The notes: a model not told the origin generated them from the sequence alone. Counted from the first letter of the stretch, positions 18,082-27,727 are shown. The stretch: 64,000 nt of DNA from Candidatus Helarchaeota archaeon (GCA_019058315.1 JAHPZH010000007.1:124001-188000), one strand, 5' to 3'. Numbers and translations: made by a program.

Positions 18082-20556
18082 ATGAATACTAAAAAGGAAA
18101 AGGAGGATCAACAACAAGAAAAATTTATTGATAAGAAAGCAATCCTAAGTATAATTCCAAAGGATGGAATTCCAATCAGACTGCTTTTAAAAGAACTAGG
18201 AATTTCAATTAGACATGATAAAGATATTGCTAAAAAATTATTGAGATTACTAAAAAAATTAGAAAAACAGAAGAAGTTAATAAAATTTAACAAGACATAT
18301 TATCCATATAACGAGAATTTAGCCTATAAATTGAAAGATATTAAATTTGATGATCAGTCAAAAAAATTTGAAGAAGTAAAATTTAAGGAAGAAATAAGTG
18401 AGGAAACGATACTAAGCTTGATTCCAATAGAAGGAATTTCAACCGGATCAATTTTAGAAATTTTAGGACTATTTGCTAAAGGAAATATGTCTAGCGCCAA
18501 GAAAGTATATGAAATTTTAAGAATCCTGAAGAATAAAAAAGTTATACTAGAGCACAACAATAATTATTATCCTTATAATGAGAAATTGGTTTTTATAATT
18601 CAAGACCAAAAATTTGATAAATTTCTAGAAAGGTTAGAAGAAGTTAAAATAGAAGAAGGTACAATTACTAATGATAACTATGAAGAAATAATAGCTGATT
18701 TTTTCGAAAACAAAGTATGGACATTTGAAAAACAAATTAATGATTATCAATTTAGAGAAAATTTATCTAAACTCGGTGAATTTGAATATTATGATGAAGA
18801 ATTAGATAAACCAATTATTTTCAAATATTGGACTGATACAAGATGGAAAATAGTTGAAATAGAAGGTAAAAAATATATCTTATCTCCAGCATTTTGGGAT
18901 GATGAAGAAATTCAAGTAAGATTTGCATTAATTTGTAATCCTAAATTCAATCTCAATGTTTATCTAAAGAGGGATAATAAGGAAAAAATAATCGGAAGAA
19001 TTGGATGTTTCAAAGTTATAATTGATTATTCTACCGACTTAGAGCCCACAAGCACTAAACATATAAAATTAACTATAAAAGACGAATTATTAGCTACAAT
19101 ACAAAATTTAGATCATTTTTTCACAGAACAAAAACCTTATTTCATGAGTTTTGACTATGATATCGTTCATCAAGCTTTAGAATTAATAGTAGATAAGGGA
19201 TTTGGTTCGAAGGAAATACTTAATCTCCGTTGTGATGAAATAAAGGAGATTATTTTACAGCTCATTAAAACAAATAAAGATGAGTCTAAAATAAATCCTC
19301 AAATATATATTCAACTTAAAGCTTTGCTTGACTTTAATCCAGAAAAATGGATTCATATTCTAAAGGATAAATTAGATATATGGAAATATTTTGAAAGAAT
19401 GGCTGAAATAGAAGAAGAAGATACTCTATATAAACTGTCCCCAATCATTTTGAACAATTTAAAAACGCTGAAGATTAAAAATAGAAAAGAAATCGATCCA
19501 AAGATTTATAATCAAATAAAAACCTTGCTGGGTTTTGATGAAAATGAATGGGTAGTTGATCTCAAAGACAATTTAGACATTTGGAAATATTTAGAAAAAA
19601 TATGTGTTAATGAGAAATCTGAGAGTGAAATATTTAGCGCATTATATGCAATTTCAAAATTATCTGATGAGAGAGCATTAAATTTATTATTAAAACTTTT
19701 GGATATGTCTTATAAAAGTAAGCAGAAATATCAATGGGATATTCAAAGTAGTATTATTCGAATATTAGGAGATATGGGCTTTAAGAAAGCAATTCCACCC
19801 CTTTTTGAGTTATGGAAAAAAGAGCGTCCTAGAGACCGTTTTTGGGGATTAAAGGTAGTAGCTCTTGGAAAATTAGGAGATGAGAGAGTTTTAAAATTCT
19901 TACTTCATATGTTAGGGTATTTTTATATTGGTTTATTAATAAGATTAGCGATCCCTCCAAAATCCCTAAAAATTTATCTGAAATATTTAGATCATTTGTC
20001 AAGTTCTGCAGCAGAAACCCTGGGAATGATAGGTTATGAAAAAGCTGTAGACCCACTCATCCAAGCTTTAAAAAAAGGAACTAAAGGTCTAAGAAGAACA
20101 GCAGCTATGGCCATTGGAAAAATTGGTGCAATCAAAGCTATAGATCCACTCATTAAAGCTTTAAATAATGAGGAAGACGAGATTCTTGATTCTATAATTT
20201 GGGCTCTTAGCGATATAGCGAGGGCTCATGAAGATGTAATTGATAAGATACGCACTATGGGATTAGAAAAACTTATAAAATACCTAAAAAGTAAACGTGA
20301 ACGGGTTCGACACCAGACAGCAGAGGCTCTTGGAGTTATCGGTGATGAAAGAGCAATAGATCCACTAATTCAAGCTTTGACTAATAATGATGATGATCCA
20401 TTTTTTAGGCATAATTTATTTTTTGCACTCACTGAAATTGGCGATCCAAGAGTAATAGAACCCTTAAAAAAAGCTATAGAAAAAGAGCTAGATACAGAGA
20501 CAAAGGAAAATATGGAATATTATTTGGAAGAATTTCTAAATGGTGAATTAGAATAA
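18082..20556 (+). CDS. Tandem winged-helix plus HEAT-repeat protein
   Basis: Three parts are visible. Residues about 12-72 and 104-172 are two related winged-helix-like units, each ending in a YYPYNE(N/K)L motif. Residues about 180-395 are an uncharacterised alpha-beta region. Residues about 403-440 and 470-507 are a second internal duplication (the IYxQ(L/I)K(A/T)LL...LDIWKY pattern, period about 68). From about residue 520 to the end PBS-lyase-type HEAT repeats follow, with the usual GDERAIDPLIQAL consensus. HEAT arrays are protein-interaction scaffolds. Another HEAT protein lies at 61800-63812. The function is unknown. Confidence 0.8.
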   Translation: MNTKKEKEDQQQEKFIDKKAILSIIPKDGIPIRLLLKELGISIRHDKDIAKKLLRLLKKLEKQKKLIKFNKTYYPYNENLAYKLKDIKFDDQSKKFEEVKFKEEISEETILSLIPIEGISTGSILEILGLFAKGNMSSAKKVYEILRILKNKKVILEHNNNYYPYNEKLVFIIQDQKFDKFLERLEEVKIEEGTITNDNYEEIIADFFENKVWTFEKQINDYQFRENLSKLGEFEYYDEELDKPIIFKYWTDTRWKIVEIEGKKYILSPAFWDDEEIQVRFALICNPKFNLNVYLKRDNKEKIIGRIGCFKVIIDYSTDLEPTSTKHIKLTIKDELLATIQNLDHFFTEQKPYFMSFDYDIVHQALELIVDKGFGSKEILNLRCDEIKEIILQLIKTNKDESKINPQIYIQLKALLDFNPEKWIHILKDKLDIWKYFERMAEIEEEDTLYKLSPIILNNLKTLKIKNRKEIDPKIYNQIKTLLGFDENEWVVDLKDNLDIWKYLEKICVNEKSESEIFSALYAISKLSDERALNLLLKLLDMSYKSKQKYQWDIQSSIIRILGDMGFKKAIPPLFELWKKERPRDRFWGLKVVALGKLGDERVLKFLLHMLGYFYIGLLIRLAIPPKSLKIYLKYLDHLSSSAAETLGMIGYEKAVDPLIQALKKGTKGLRRTAAMAIGKIGAIKAIDPLIKALNNEEDEILDSIIWALSDIARAHEDVIDKIRTMGLEKLIKYLKSKRERVRHQTAEALGVIGDERAIDPLIQALTNNDDDPFFRHNLFFALTEIGDPRVIEPLKKAIEKELDTETKENMEYYLEEFLNGELE

Positions 20557-20562
20557 TAAAAT

Positions 20563-20757
20563 TTGAGACTGAAGAAAAAGCAATCAAAGAGCTCAAAAAA
20601 AGAACTTATAAATCAATTAAAGGCAAAGGGAAAATTAGAACCTTCTTTAAAGAGTAAAATTAATACTTTAATACATAAAATCAATTTTATTGAGAAGAAT
20701 TCAGATCTTGAAGAACAAAAAAAGATTTCGGATTATTTAAATCAAAAAAAGAAATAG
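20563..20757 (+). CDS. Possible small basic protein
   Basis: A 64-residue Lys-rich ORF opens with TTG six bases after the HEAT gene stop. It is low-complexity (about one third Lys), predicted helical, and lacks a clear ribosome-binding site. Its position directly behind the HEAT gene and in front of a convergent gene makes cotranscription possible, but in AT-rich DNA such an ORF can arise by chance. Confidence 0.35.
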   Translation: MRLKKKQSKSSKKELINQLKAKGKLEPSLKSKINTLIHKINFIEKNSDLEEQKKISDYLNQKKK

Positions 20758-20786
20758 GGTCTTTCTTTTTAAATTACTTAATATAA

Positions 20787-22085
20787 TCAATATTTACCAT
20801 AAAATTTAACTGTTCGTGCAATAGAGCGCACATTTAAAATGTTCACACCCCAGTGCAAACCGTTGTCACAAGCGGCTATGTAATTCCCTCCAGATTTCAA
20901 TGCTTTAAAGGTCTCTGCGACTGCTTGGTACACTTCTTGTGGTGATTTCGCATATTGCGCCACTTCTACACAAGATATTCCTCCAATCAAGCATAACTTA
21001 TCCCCATACCTCTCTTTAAGCTCGTATAAATTATTTACTGTTGCTTCGCAACCATGGAAACCATCTATTTGGGATTCAACTATTGCATCCATAAAATCCC
21101 AAGGTTTTTCTTTGCGGGGGATTTTCATTCGACCATCTGTATGGAACAATACCCGTATATCGAGTTTGTGAGCTTTATCTACGAATTTCCTTATCCTTGT
21201 TGTATAGATTTTTCGGTACATTTCAGGTGGAATCATAGGACCATGCGACGTAGCACAATCTTCTAATAGGATAACTGCTTTGATCCCCGCATCTGCATAA
21301 ATTTTCAATAATTCTAAATAAAATTTCAAAACTTCATCTAAAAGATTAAGATATGGTCCAGAACCCTTTTTATATTCTTTATACAATCCTGAAAAGAATT
21401 TATTCATATTACTTAATCCATAAATTTGATGCCATGTTTCAAAGAAACCCAGAATTCCAGGAATTAGAAGTTTATCTTCACCAAATTTTTTCTCAACTTT
21501 TTTATGAAACCCTAATTTTCCTTCAAGGTCATTAGTTTTTATATTTTCTATATATTTTTCCATTTGTATTTCAGGATCACTAAATAGAGCATCAACAGCT
21601 CTTATATTACCCCATTCATCAATATCGTGTAAGACGTAACTTTCATTTACCAAAAATTTTTGAATTTTATTATTCACCTTTTTTTTTGTAAAACCCCTCA
21701 TTAACCCAGGAAAGCCAAAAATAATAGTACCATCTACTCCAAGACGAAGTATTTGGGGGAGTAAACTTGCTGTTGCAAAATATATAAAATCATATGTTGT
21801 AGGTTGTTGAAGTAAACTACCAGTTAACGCATCAATAGGCAAGATTTTTCTAATCAAACTTTTATTTCTACTTTTAGGAATAAATCCATATAGTTCCCTT
21901 GTAGCCTTTATAAGTTCTTCATAAATATGAAGTTTGTCAAGCCATTTTTTCAATTTTCGAGGCCAATAATCTTGAAATAGGGCAATTTGTGCTAAAACAT
22001 AAGGATCCATTCCAAGTTCCATATAAGGAACTTGATCAGGTTCCTCTTTATTCAGGGCTGTTAACATTCTTTCTTTTGAGTTCAA
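20787..22085 (-). CDS. Uroporphyrinogen decarboxylase-family protein (COG0407-type)
   Basis: The protein opens with NSKERMLTALNKEEPDQVPYMELG and contains LGVDGTIIFGFPG, ILLEDCATSHGPMIPPEMY, VLFHTDGRM and LIGGISCVEVAQYAKSPQEV, the framework of the UroD/corrinoid-methyltransferase superfamily. Many archaeal members transfer methyl groups from corrinoid proteins to thiols rather than acting in heme synthesis. The HxxG-type loop FHTDGRM is a candidate metal or substrate site. No corrinoid protein or methylamine gene is adjacent, so the substrate is open. The length (432) is slightly above typical UroD. Confidence 0.8.
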   Translation of the reverse strand: MNSKERMLTALNKEEPDQVPYMELGMDPYVLAQIALFQDYWPRKLKKWLDKLHIYEELIKATRELYGFIPKSRNKSLIRKILPIDALTGSLLQQPTTYDFIYFATASLLPQILRLGVDGTIIFGFPGLMRGFTKKKVNNKIQKFLVNESYVLHDIDEWGNIRAVDALFSDPEIQMEKYIENIKTNDLEGKLGFHKKVEKKFGEDKLLIPGILGFFETWHQIYGLSNMNKFFSGLYKEYKKGSGPYLNLLDEVLKFYLELLKIYADAGIKAVILLEDCATSHGPMIPPEMYRKIYTTRIRKFVDKAHKLDIRVLFHTDGRMKIPRKEKPWDFMDAIVESQIDGFHGCEATVNNLYELKERYGDKLCLIGGISCVEVAQYAKSPQEVYQAVAETFKALKSGGNYIAACDNGLHWGVNILNVRSIARTVKFYGKY

Positions 22086-22100
22086 GATTATCCGCTAGAA

Positions 22101-22877
22101 TTAATATTTTTTTATTATTTCTAATAAATCATCATGAATTTTTGTTCCATTAGTTGCTAATAGATTTTTTGAATCAAAAGTAAAAGAATTCCCGTTAAAA
22201 TCTGTGGTTTTTCCTCCAGCTTCTTTGACCATTATCCATCCTGCTGCAACATCCCAAGATCTTACTCCAATCATAAAAAATGTTTCCACTCTTCCCGAGG
22301 CAACCATACACAATTCAAGTGCTGCAGAACCTATTTGACGAACGTAATTATTTGTCAATTTTAACTCACCATAGATTTTTCCTACTTTTTTTCTTGCTTC
22401 TTCGTCACGTGAATTACAAAAAGTGAAAATTGCTGCCTTCATCGAATTTTTAGAAGAGACTTTAATAGGTTTATTGTTTAGATATGCTCCCTTCCCTAAT
22501 TCAGAGTGAAATAATTCATCTTGAGGAGGATAGTAAACCACCCCTAAAATTGGTTCTTTATTTTTAAGGAGTGCAATTGAAACATTAAAAAAGGGATTTT
22601 TCATAGAGAAGTTGGTTGTACCATCAAGAGGGTCGACGCACCAAAGAAAATCTGAATCCGAATCCTGAAGTCCTGCTTCTTCACTTAAAATTGCATGATT
22701 AGGAAAACTTTTTTTAATTATATCTAAAATTACTTTTTCAGCTTCAAGATCTGCTTCCGTTACGATACTCCGGTCTTTTTTATAACTTTTTTTTATTACT
22801 TTACCGTAAAATTTCATAATTGTTTTACCAGCTTTTTTTGCAGCCTTTGTTGCAACAGATAAAAATTTGTTAGACAA
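22101..22877 (-). CDS. suhB: Inositol-1-monophosphatase / archaeal fructose-1,6-bisphosphatase family phosphatase
   Basis: The Mg/Li-dependent phosphatase motifs are present: EEAGL near residue 65, DPLDGTTNF near residue 83, and WDVAAGWIMVKEAGG near residue 205. In archaea these enzymes often hydrolyse both inositol-1-phosphate and fructose-1,6-bisphosphate. The length of 258 residues is normal. It lies 15 bases upstream of the UroD-family gene on the same strand and is probably cotranscribed with it; a functional link is not obvious. Confidence 0.9.
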   Translation of the reverse strand: MSNKFLSVATKAAKKAGKTIMKFYGKVIKKSYKKDRSIVTEADLEAEKVILDIIKKSFPNHAILSEEAGLQDSDSDFLWCVDPLDGTTNFSMKNPFFNVSIALLKNKEPILGVVYYPPQDELFHSELGKGAYLNNKPIKVSSKNSMKAAIFTFCNSRDEEARKKVGKIYGELKLTNNYVRQIGSAALELCMVASGRVETFFMIGVRSWDVAAGWIMVKEAGGKTTDFNGNSFTFDSKNLLATNGTKIHDDLLEIIKKY

Positions 22878-22943
22878 TACATATTACCTTCTGATAGTTC
22901 AATAATTTAGTAGAGTTTGAAAGAATATTAATTTAATTATCAT

Positions 22944-23414
22944 TTATTTTTTAATATTTTTAGGGGTAATTGGAGCATTTTCAGATATTGTGTCAAAAAC
23001 AATCATGGTTTCTGTTCTTTCAACACCTTCCCAAGATCTTACACCCGTTCCTTTTTCGAAAATTAAATTCCCAAGTTCTTCTGTTGAACTTAATCTGACT
23101 TTTGCTATTATATCAAATTGACCAGCAGTTGCATGAACCTCTTCAACTCCTTCAAGATTTGCCAATTTTTTCGCAATTTCCTTAACACTTTTTTCTGAAC
23201 CAATAATTACATTAACAAATGCTGTGACAGGTCTTCCTATTTTTTTATGGTCAATCAAAGCTCTATATCCCTTAATAATTCCAAGATCTTCAAGTTTTTT
23301 AATCCTTAAATGCGTAGTCGATATAGGAAGTTCTGTATCTTTTGCAATGGATGTTACTTTTCTCTTTGAATCTCTTTGTAATTCCATTAGAACTTTAGAA
23401 TCTTTTTTGTCCAT
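22944..23414 (-). CDS. Lrp/AsnC-family transcriptional regulator
   Basis: The N-terminal 60 residues form the Lrp helix-turn-helix (STTHLRIKKLEDLGIIKGY), followed by the RAM ligand-binding domain (VNVIIGSEKSVKEIAKKLANLEGVEEVHATAGQFDI). Such regulators bind amino acids or related effectors and control metabolism genes. It diverges from the SHMT-like gene across 155 bases, so that gene is an obvious candidate target. A palindromic TTTATATAAA at 23470-23479 lies about 56-65 bases upstream of the start and may be its TATA box. Confidence 0.93.
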   Translation of the reverse strand: MDKKDSKVLMELQRDSKRKVTSIAKDTELPISTTHLRIKKLEDLGIIKGYRALIDHKKIGRPVTAFVNVIIGSEKSVKEIAKKLANLEGVEEVHATAGQFDIIAKVRLSSTEELGNLIFEKGTGVRSWEGVERTETMIVFDTISENAPITPKNIKK

Positions 23415-23540
23415 ACAATCACATTTTTTCCAAAATTTTTAATGATTTCATGTACTCTATACAACTATTTTATATAAACCTACATATCTTCCAGAAATAT
23501 TTTAAAAATCTGTATTTTTTACAATTTTTTTAGAAATAAG

Positions 23541-23548
23541 TATAAATC
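23541..23548 (+). promoter_or_regulatory. TATA box for the SHMT-like gene, leaderless arrangement
   Basis: TATAAATC begins 29 bases before the ATG at 23570, which would place transcription start at or next to the start codon. No ribosome-binding sequence precedes that ATG, consistent with a leaderless transcript. Confidence 0.45.
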
Positions 23549-23569
23549 AGATTAATTATTTGTCTACTT

Positions 23570-24820
23570 ATGAAAAAAATAACAGAAATTTTAGAAATTA
23601 TTGAGGCAAACGACAATTATAGAAGAAATACTCTTAACATGATAGCATCTGAGAATATAACAAGCCCTTTGGTATCTTACTTTTATAATAATGGGTTCAA
23701 GCACAGGTATGCATGTGGTAGAATTAATGAAAGGACATTTGCTGGTTGTAGGTGGGTGGATGAATTAGAATCCATAACTGAAGAATTAGTTAAGGAATTA
23801 TTTAGGTGTAAATATGTAAATCTCTACCCAATTGCTGGAGTAGTAGCAAATTTGATATCATATATATCAATTCTTAGAAAAGGTGATAAGGTATGTGTAG
23901 TAGAACCATCATGTGGGAGTCATTACAGCCATCATAAAAGAGGTATGCTGGGTATATCAGGAATGAACCCTATTTTTCTTCCATTCGATCTAGAAGAAGT
24001 GAATATTGATTTAGATAAAACTGAAAAGATAATTAAGAAGGAAAATCCATCTATGTTGATACTGGGTGCAAGTGAAATGCTTTTCCCAGTGCCTATTGAA
24101 GAAATTCGAGAGTTTTATAATAAAATTATACTTTTTGATAGCGCACATGTTCTGGGATTGATAGCAGGGGGAAAATTTCAGAAACCTCTTGATGAAGGAG
24201 CAGATTTAATAAGTACTTCAACTCATAAAACGTTCTTTGGTCCACAAGGCGGAATGCTTCTTACTAATAGCAGTGAAATTTACGAAAAAACTTTGAATAG
24301 AACTTTTGATATTATATCTAATCATCATATTCATAGATTACCTTCACTAGCTATCGCATGTCTGGAAATGCTCGAATTTGGCAAAGATTATGCTCAGACC
24401 ATTGTTAGAAATGCTAAAGCCCTCGGGAATTATCTATTTCAAAATGGAATGGATATATTAGGGCATAATAAAGGTTTTACAGAAAGCCATCAGATTATAA
24501 TGGATGTATCTAAACTTGGAAATAATATTGAAACATTAAAAAAACTAGAATCTGCTAATATAATTACTAGTCCTTGTCCAATTCCTGGAAATTTTAAAGA
24601 AGATACTGGGATTCGATTTGGGGTTCAGGAACTGACAAGAATGGGAATGAACGTAAATGAGATGAAATTTATAAGTGAATTGATTTCAAAACTTCTTAAC
24701 GGTGAAAAATCTGAGGGTCAAATAAGAAATGAAGTTATGTCTTTTGTACATGATTTTGAAAAAATTCACTATACCTTTGAAAACCCTGCTTTTATGTTAA
24801 ATACAGAGTTAATTTCATAG
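23570..24820 (+). CDS. Serine hydroxymethyltransferase-like PLP enzyme (divergent)
   Basis: The fold and PLP site of SHMT are recognisable: NMIASENITSP (23-33), FDSAHVLGL with D190 and H193, and STHKTFFGPQGG with the PLP-binding Lys220. However, the folate/substrate loop usually read as YaEGYPGkRYYGG is here YACGRINERTFAG (47-59), so the key Glu is Cys49 and the tyrosines are lost. The enzyme may act on serine, threonine or another amino acid without folate, or use another pterin. It diverges from an Lrp regulator. The length (416) is normal for SHMT. Confidence 0.75.
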   Translation: MKKITEILEIIEANDNYRRNTLNMIASENITSPLVSYFYNNGFKHRYACGRINERTFAGCRWVDELESITEELVKELFRCKYVNLYPIAGVVANLISYISILRKGDKVCVVEPSCGSHYSHHKRGMLGISGMNPIFLPFDLEEVNIDLDKTEKIIKKENPSMLILGASEMLFPVPIEEIREFYNKIILFDSAHVLGLIAGGKFQKPLDEGADLISTSTHKTFFGPQGGMLLTNSSEIYEKTLNRTFDIISNHHIHRLPSLAIACLEMLEFGKDYAQTIVRNAKALGNYLFQNGMDILGHNKGFTESHQIIMDVSKLGNNIETLKKLESANIITSPCPIPGNFKEDTGIRFGVQELTRMGMNVNEMKFISELISKLLNGEKSEGQIRNEVMSFVHDFEKIHYTFENPAFMLNTELIS

Positions 24821-24922
24821 GTTAAATCAAAAAATCCCCATTTTTTATAAGTCTGACCTTATCTTTATCTTTCAAAAAGATAAAAATTCTTTTAAGAATC
24901 GTTTGATAATTCCAAATATTAA

Positions 24923-26182
24923 GTGACTTTGAAAATGGGTTCAAATAAAACTAAAGGAAAAAAGCAAATAACCTATGTTCCTGCAACAGAACTGAAAAGA
25001 ACTCAAGTTCAAATGAGACGATGGAGTTCTGGACATAGAACAATATTCTTTTTAATTTCTACAGTGCATGATATTGCAATCGGCATCTATACTTTCTTAT
25101 TTAACCATATTATTGATAAATTTCCATTCCCATTAAGAAAATTATTGTATAGGTTTTTATATAGGGTAAAAATCGGTAAGGGAACCTATATTGATAATGG
25201 TCTTTACAGTTGTTGGGATATAAGTCATATTTCGATTGGTAAGAACACATACATTGATAGAGATGTAACTCTATGGACTCCGATTCATGAAATAAAAATT
25301 GGTAATAATGTTAAAATTGGTCGCGAGGCTCAAGTTTACACAGTTCAACATAATCTTGATGATCCCGAATTCGATTATATCGGAAATTCTGTAATAATTC
25401 GCGACAATGCTGTTATTGGAGCTTATTCAATTATTTTTGCTGGAACGATAATAAAAGAGGGTCAAAAAATACCACCTAATACAATTGTTTTTTCAAGAAA
25501 TCCTAAATATACTATAGCTATGATGCAAAAAGGGTTGGAGAAGCAAGTAAAGGATGAGGATATTGATACCAGAACATATTTATGGAAAACAATGCAGGAA
25601 GAATTTGTAAAAAAGGAATCTCAGAAATATATTAATACAATGCTTTCTCGGATAATGGAATTCGGTAAATATAGTAAAAATGAAGTAAAACGACTAAAGA
25701 AAAAAATGAGAGGCTTCTTTTGGGGCAAAATTCCTTCGTTTACTGTTAGAATGTTCATATATAGACATATTTACAAGATGAAAATTGGCAAACTTACACA
25801 TATTCACGAGAATTTCTTCTGTATTAATCCCTCTAATATAAAGATTGATAAAACCACAATTATAGGAAATAATGTCTTCATGGATGGGAGACAAAAAATC
25901 GAAATTGGCACAAATTGTCAAGTAAATGGTGAAGTGATTCTCTTGACTGAAACAAAAGATAGAAAAGGTCCAATTAAAATTGAAGATTATGCTTGGGTAG
26001 CAGCTCGTTCTACCATTTTACCTGGAGTTACTATAGGAAAAGGTGCAGTAGTTTCTGGCGGCTCATTAGTTACTGAAGATGTGCCTCCATATAACATCGT
26101 GGGAGGATGTCCTGCTAAATCTATGAAAATAAGAAATAAAGATTTGCGATATACTTTATCTTTTAGAAGACTTTTAGCCTAA
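24923..26182 (+). CDS. Tandem-duplicated left-handed beta-helix (hexapeptide) acyltransferase
   Basis: Two hexapeptide-repeat modules are visible, at about residues 75-190 and 275-405, each preceded by a similar basic helix (RKLLYRFLYRVKIGKGT; RMFIYRHIYKMKIGKLT). The first keeps the probable catalytic His (QHNLDDPEF), while the second has TETKDRKG there; the second keeps the coenzyme-binding ending (YNIVGGCPAKSM), which the first lacks. It resembles maltose/galactoside O-acetyltransferases used on sugars or surface glycans. The start is GTG 24923 or ATG 24935. Its end overlaps nadE by 9 bases on the opposite strand. Confidence 0.8.
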   Translation: MTLKMGSNKTKGKKQITYVPATELKRTQVQMRRWSSGHRTIFFLISTVHDIAIGIYTFLFNHIIDKFPFPLRKLLYRFLYRVKIGKGTYIDNGLYSCWDISHISIGKNTYIDRDVTLWTPIHEIKIGNNVKIGREAQVYTVQHNLDDPEFDYIGNSVIIRDNAVIGAYSIIFAGTIIKEGQKIPPNTIVFSRNPKYTIAMMQKGLEKQVKDEDIDTRTYLWKTMQEEFVKKESQKYINTMLSRIMEFGKYSKNEVKRLKKKMRGFFWGKIPSFTVRMFIYRHIYKMKIGKLTHIHENFFCINPSNIKIDKTTIIGNNVFMDGRQKIEIGTNCQVNGEVILLTETKDRKGPIKIEDYAWVAARSTILPGVTIGKGAVVSGGSLVTEDVPPYNIVGGCPAKSMKIRNKDLRYTLSFRRLLA

Positions 26183-26971
26183 TTTAAAAATAGGTGGCAT
26201 TTTTCTTTTATGTTCTGTTCTTTTAACTATATTTATAATTCTTTGAACCTCATCTAAAGACAATTTTAATTCGTTCGTAATTTCTTTTTCACTCATTTTC
26301 AACTCTAAATATCCATACAAGATCAGATCTAATACTCTATATTGAATGCCCAATTCTCCTTCGTCTGTTTGTCCTATCCATAAACCAGCTGATGGAGGTT
26401 TCTCTATAATCGCCTTAGGAATTTCAAGATATCTTGCTAATTCCCAGACCTGAGTCTTATATAAATCCCCAATTGGTTCAAAATCAACCCCTCCGTCTCC
26501 ATATTTCGTAAAATAACCGACATATAATTCTGCTTTATTACCTGTTCCGATTACTAATCTGTTTAAAAGATTTGCATGATAATATAGAATCTGCATGCGA
26601 ATTCTAGGTCTGAGGTTTCCTGCCACAAGTTTATTTTCAGGGTCAAAATGGCTACACATATTATTGAAGCTATTTATCATGGGTGTAATATTTATGGTTT
26701 CATAGTTAATTTCCAAGGATTTTGCTAGATTTTCTGCATCTTCCATATCTTTCGGATCTGATTTATTTTCTGGTAATAATAAACCTAAAACTGAGTCTGC
26801 TCCTAATGCTTCAACGCTTAATTTCGTTGTTAATGCAGAATCAATCCCTCCACTTATCCCTAAAACAACTCCATTACTTCTTGCGCCATTAACATAATTC
26901 TTAATAAATTCTATTATCTTTTTGGATGTAATTTCAAAATCAATCTTTAATCTTTCTCTAGTAAGATTCAT
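26174..26971 (-). CDS. nadE: NH3-dependent NAD+ synthetase
   Basis: NadE amidates nicotinic acid adenine dinucleotide, the last step of NAD synthesis. The ATP-pyrophosphatase loop GISGGIDSAL (38-47) and the downstream GTGNKAELYVGYFTKYGDGG segment are diagnostic. No glutaminase domain is fused, so ammonia is the nitrogen donor. The length of 265 residues is standard for archaea. It follows nep1 after 22 bases on the same strand. Confidence 0.96.
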   Translation of the reverse strand: MNLTRERLKIDFEITSKKIIEFIKNYVNGARSNGVVLGISGGIDSALTTKLSVEALGADSVLGLLLPENKSDPKDMEDAENLAKSLEINYETINITPMINSFNNMCSHFDPENKLVAGNLRPRIRMQILYYHANLLNRLVIGTGNKAELYVGYFTKYGDGGVDFEPIGDLYKTQVWELARYLEIPKAIIEKPPSAGLWIGQTDEGELGIQYRVLDLILYGYLELKMSEKEITNELKLSLDEVQRIINIVKRTEHKRKMPPIFKLG

Positions 26972-26993
26972 AATCTACCCTACCAACAATCTA

Positions 26994-27704
26994 TTATAGG
27001 TCTATACTGAATTTCCTAAATCTATCTTGTTTTAAATTTATTGCATGTTCATATGAATAAATTATCTCCCCAAGCACTGTAACTGTTTCAAGAGATTCTG
27101 GATCGATCGATATCTGTATGTCAGCGGATTCTTCGGTCTCTTTAGTAAAAGAACCGTGAGGGAATCCACCAATTAGAGATATTATATGAAATGGTTTAGG
27201 TTTTTCTTCAAAAAAATTATTTAAATCGACAGGTTTTCCTTTTTCATAAAAAAGTATTACTTCATTAGGATTTAATTCACTGATTAAATCTTTCAATGTC
27301 AGATTTTCTAGAATCATTAATGGTTCTTTATCTGGGGGGACTTTATGTGTTTCAAAAAGTTGTTCTATAAGTCCCACAAATCTATTATAATTCTTTGGAA
27401 TTCTAATTGAGGGATTCAACTTAATGACTTTGTTTTGTCTTGTATGAACAAATATATTCAATAAACCTGATTTAAAAAGAGGGCTATTTATTGCCAATAA
27501 TAAAGAAACGTGCACAATGTCAGGCCGTCCCCTTTTTTCTCTTTCTGAGAGTTCTTTCATTATATTATGATGAAGCGAAGTATCTAGTAGTAAATTTTTT
27601 GGTTTTTTATTTCTTTTCTTGGCTAATTTTTTTACTGAAGAATATTTTGTTAACTCTAATGGAAGGGGTTCAAGTGCTGATTCGACTAAAATTATGGTTA
27701 GCAT
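26994..27704 (-). CDS. nep1: Ribosomal RNA small subunit pseudouridine N1-methyltransferase Nep1/Emg1
   Basis: Nep1 methylates N1 of a pseudouridine in helix 35 of 16S rRNA. The SPOUT-class fold is supported by LLLDTSLHHNIMKEL, RGRPDIVHVSLLLAINSPL, the RIPKNYNRFVGLIEQL motif and LIGGFPHGSF, which forms the SAM-binding knot. The length of 236 residues is typical. It sits between a GT-C glycosyltransferase (upstream, 23 bases) and nadE on the minus strand. Confidence 0.95.
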   Translation of the reverse strand: MLTIILVESALEPLPLELTKYSSVKKLAKKRNKKPKNLLLDTSLHHNIMKELSEREKRGRPDIVHVSLLLAINSPLFKSGLLNIFVHTRQNKVIKLNPSIRIPKNYNRFVGLIEQLFETHKVPPDKEPLMILENLTLKDLISELNPNEVILFYEKGKPVDLNNFFEEKPKPFHIISLIGGFPHGSFTKETEESADIQISIDPESLETVTVLGEIIYSYEHAINLKQDRFRKFSIDL

Positions 27705-27727
27705 TTCAAGTCTTTAATGTCCAATAA

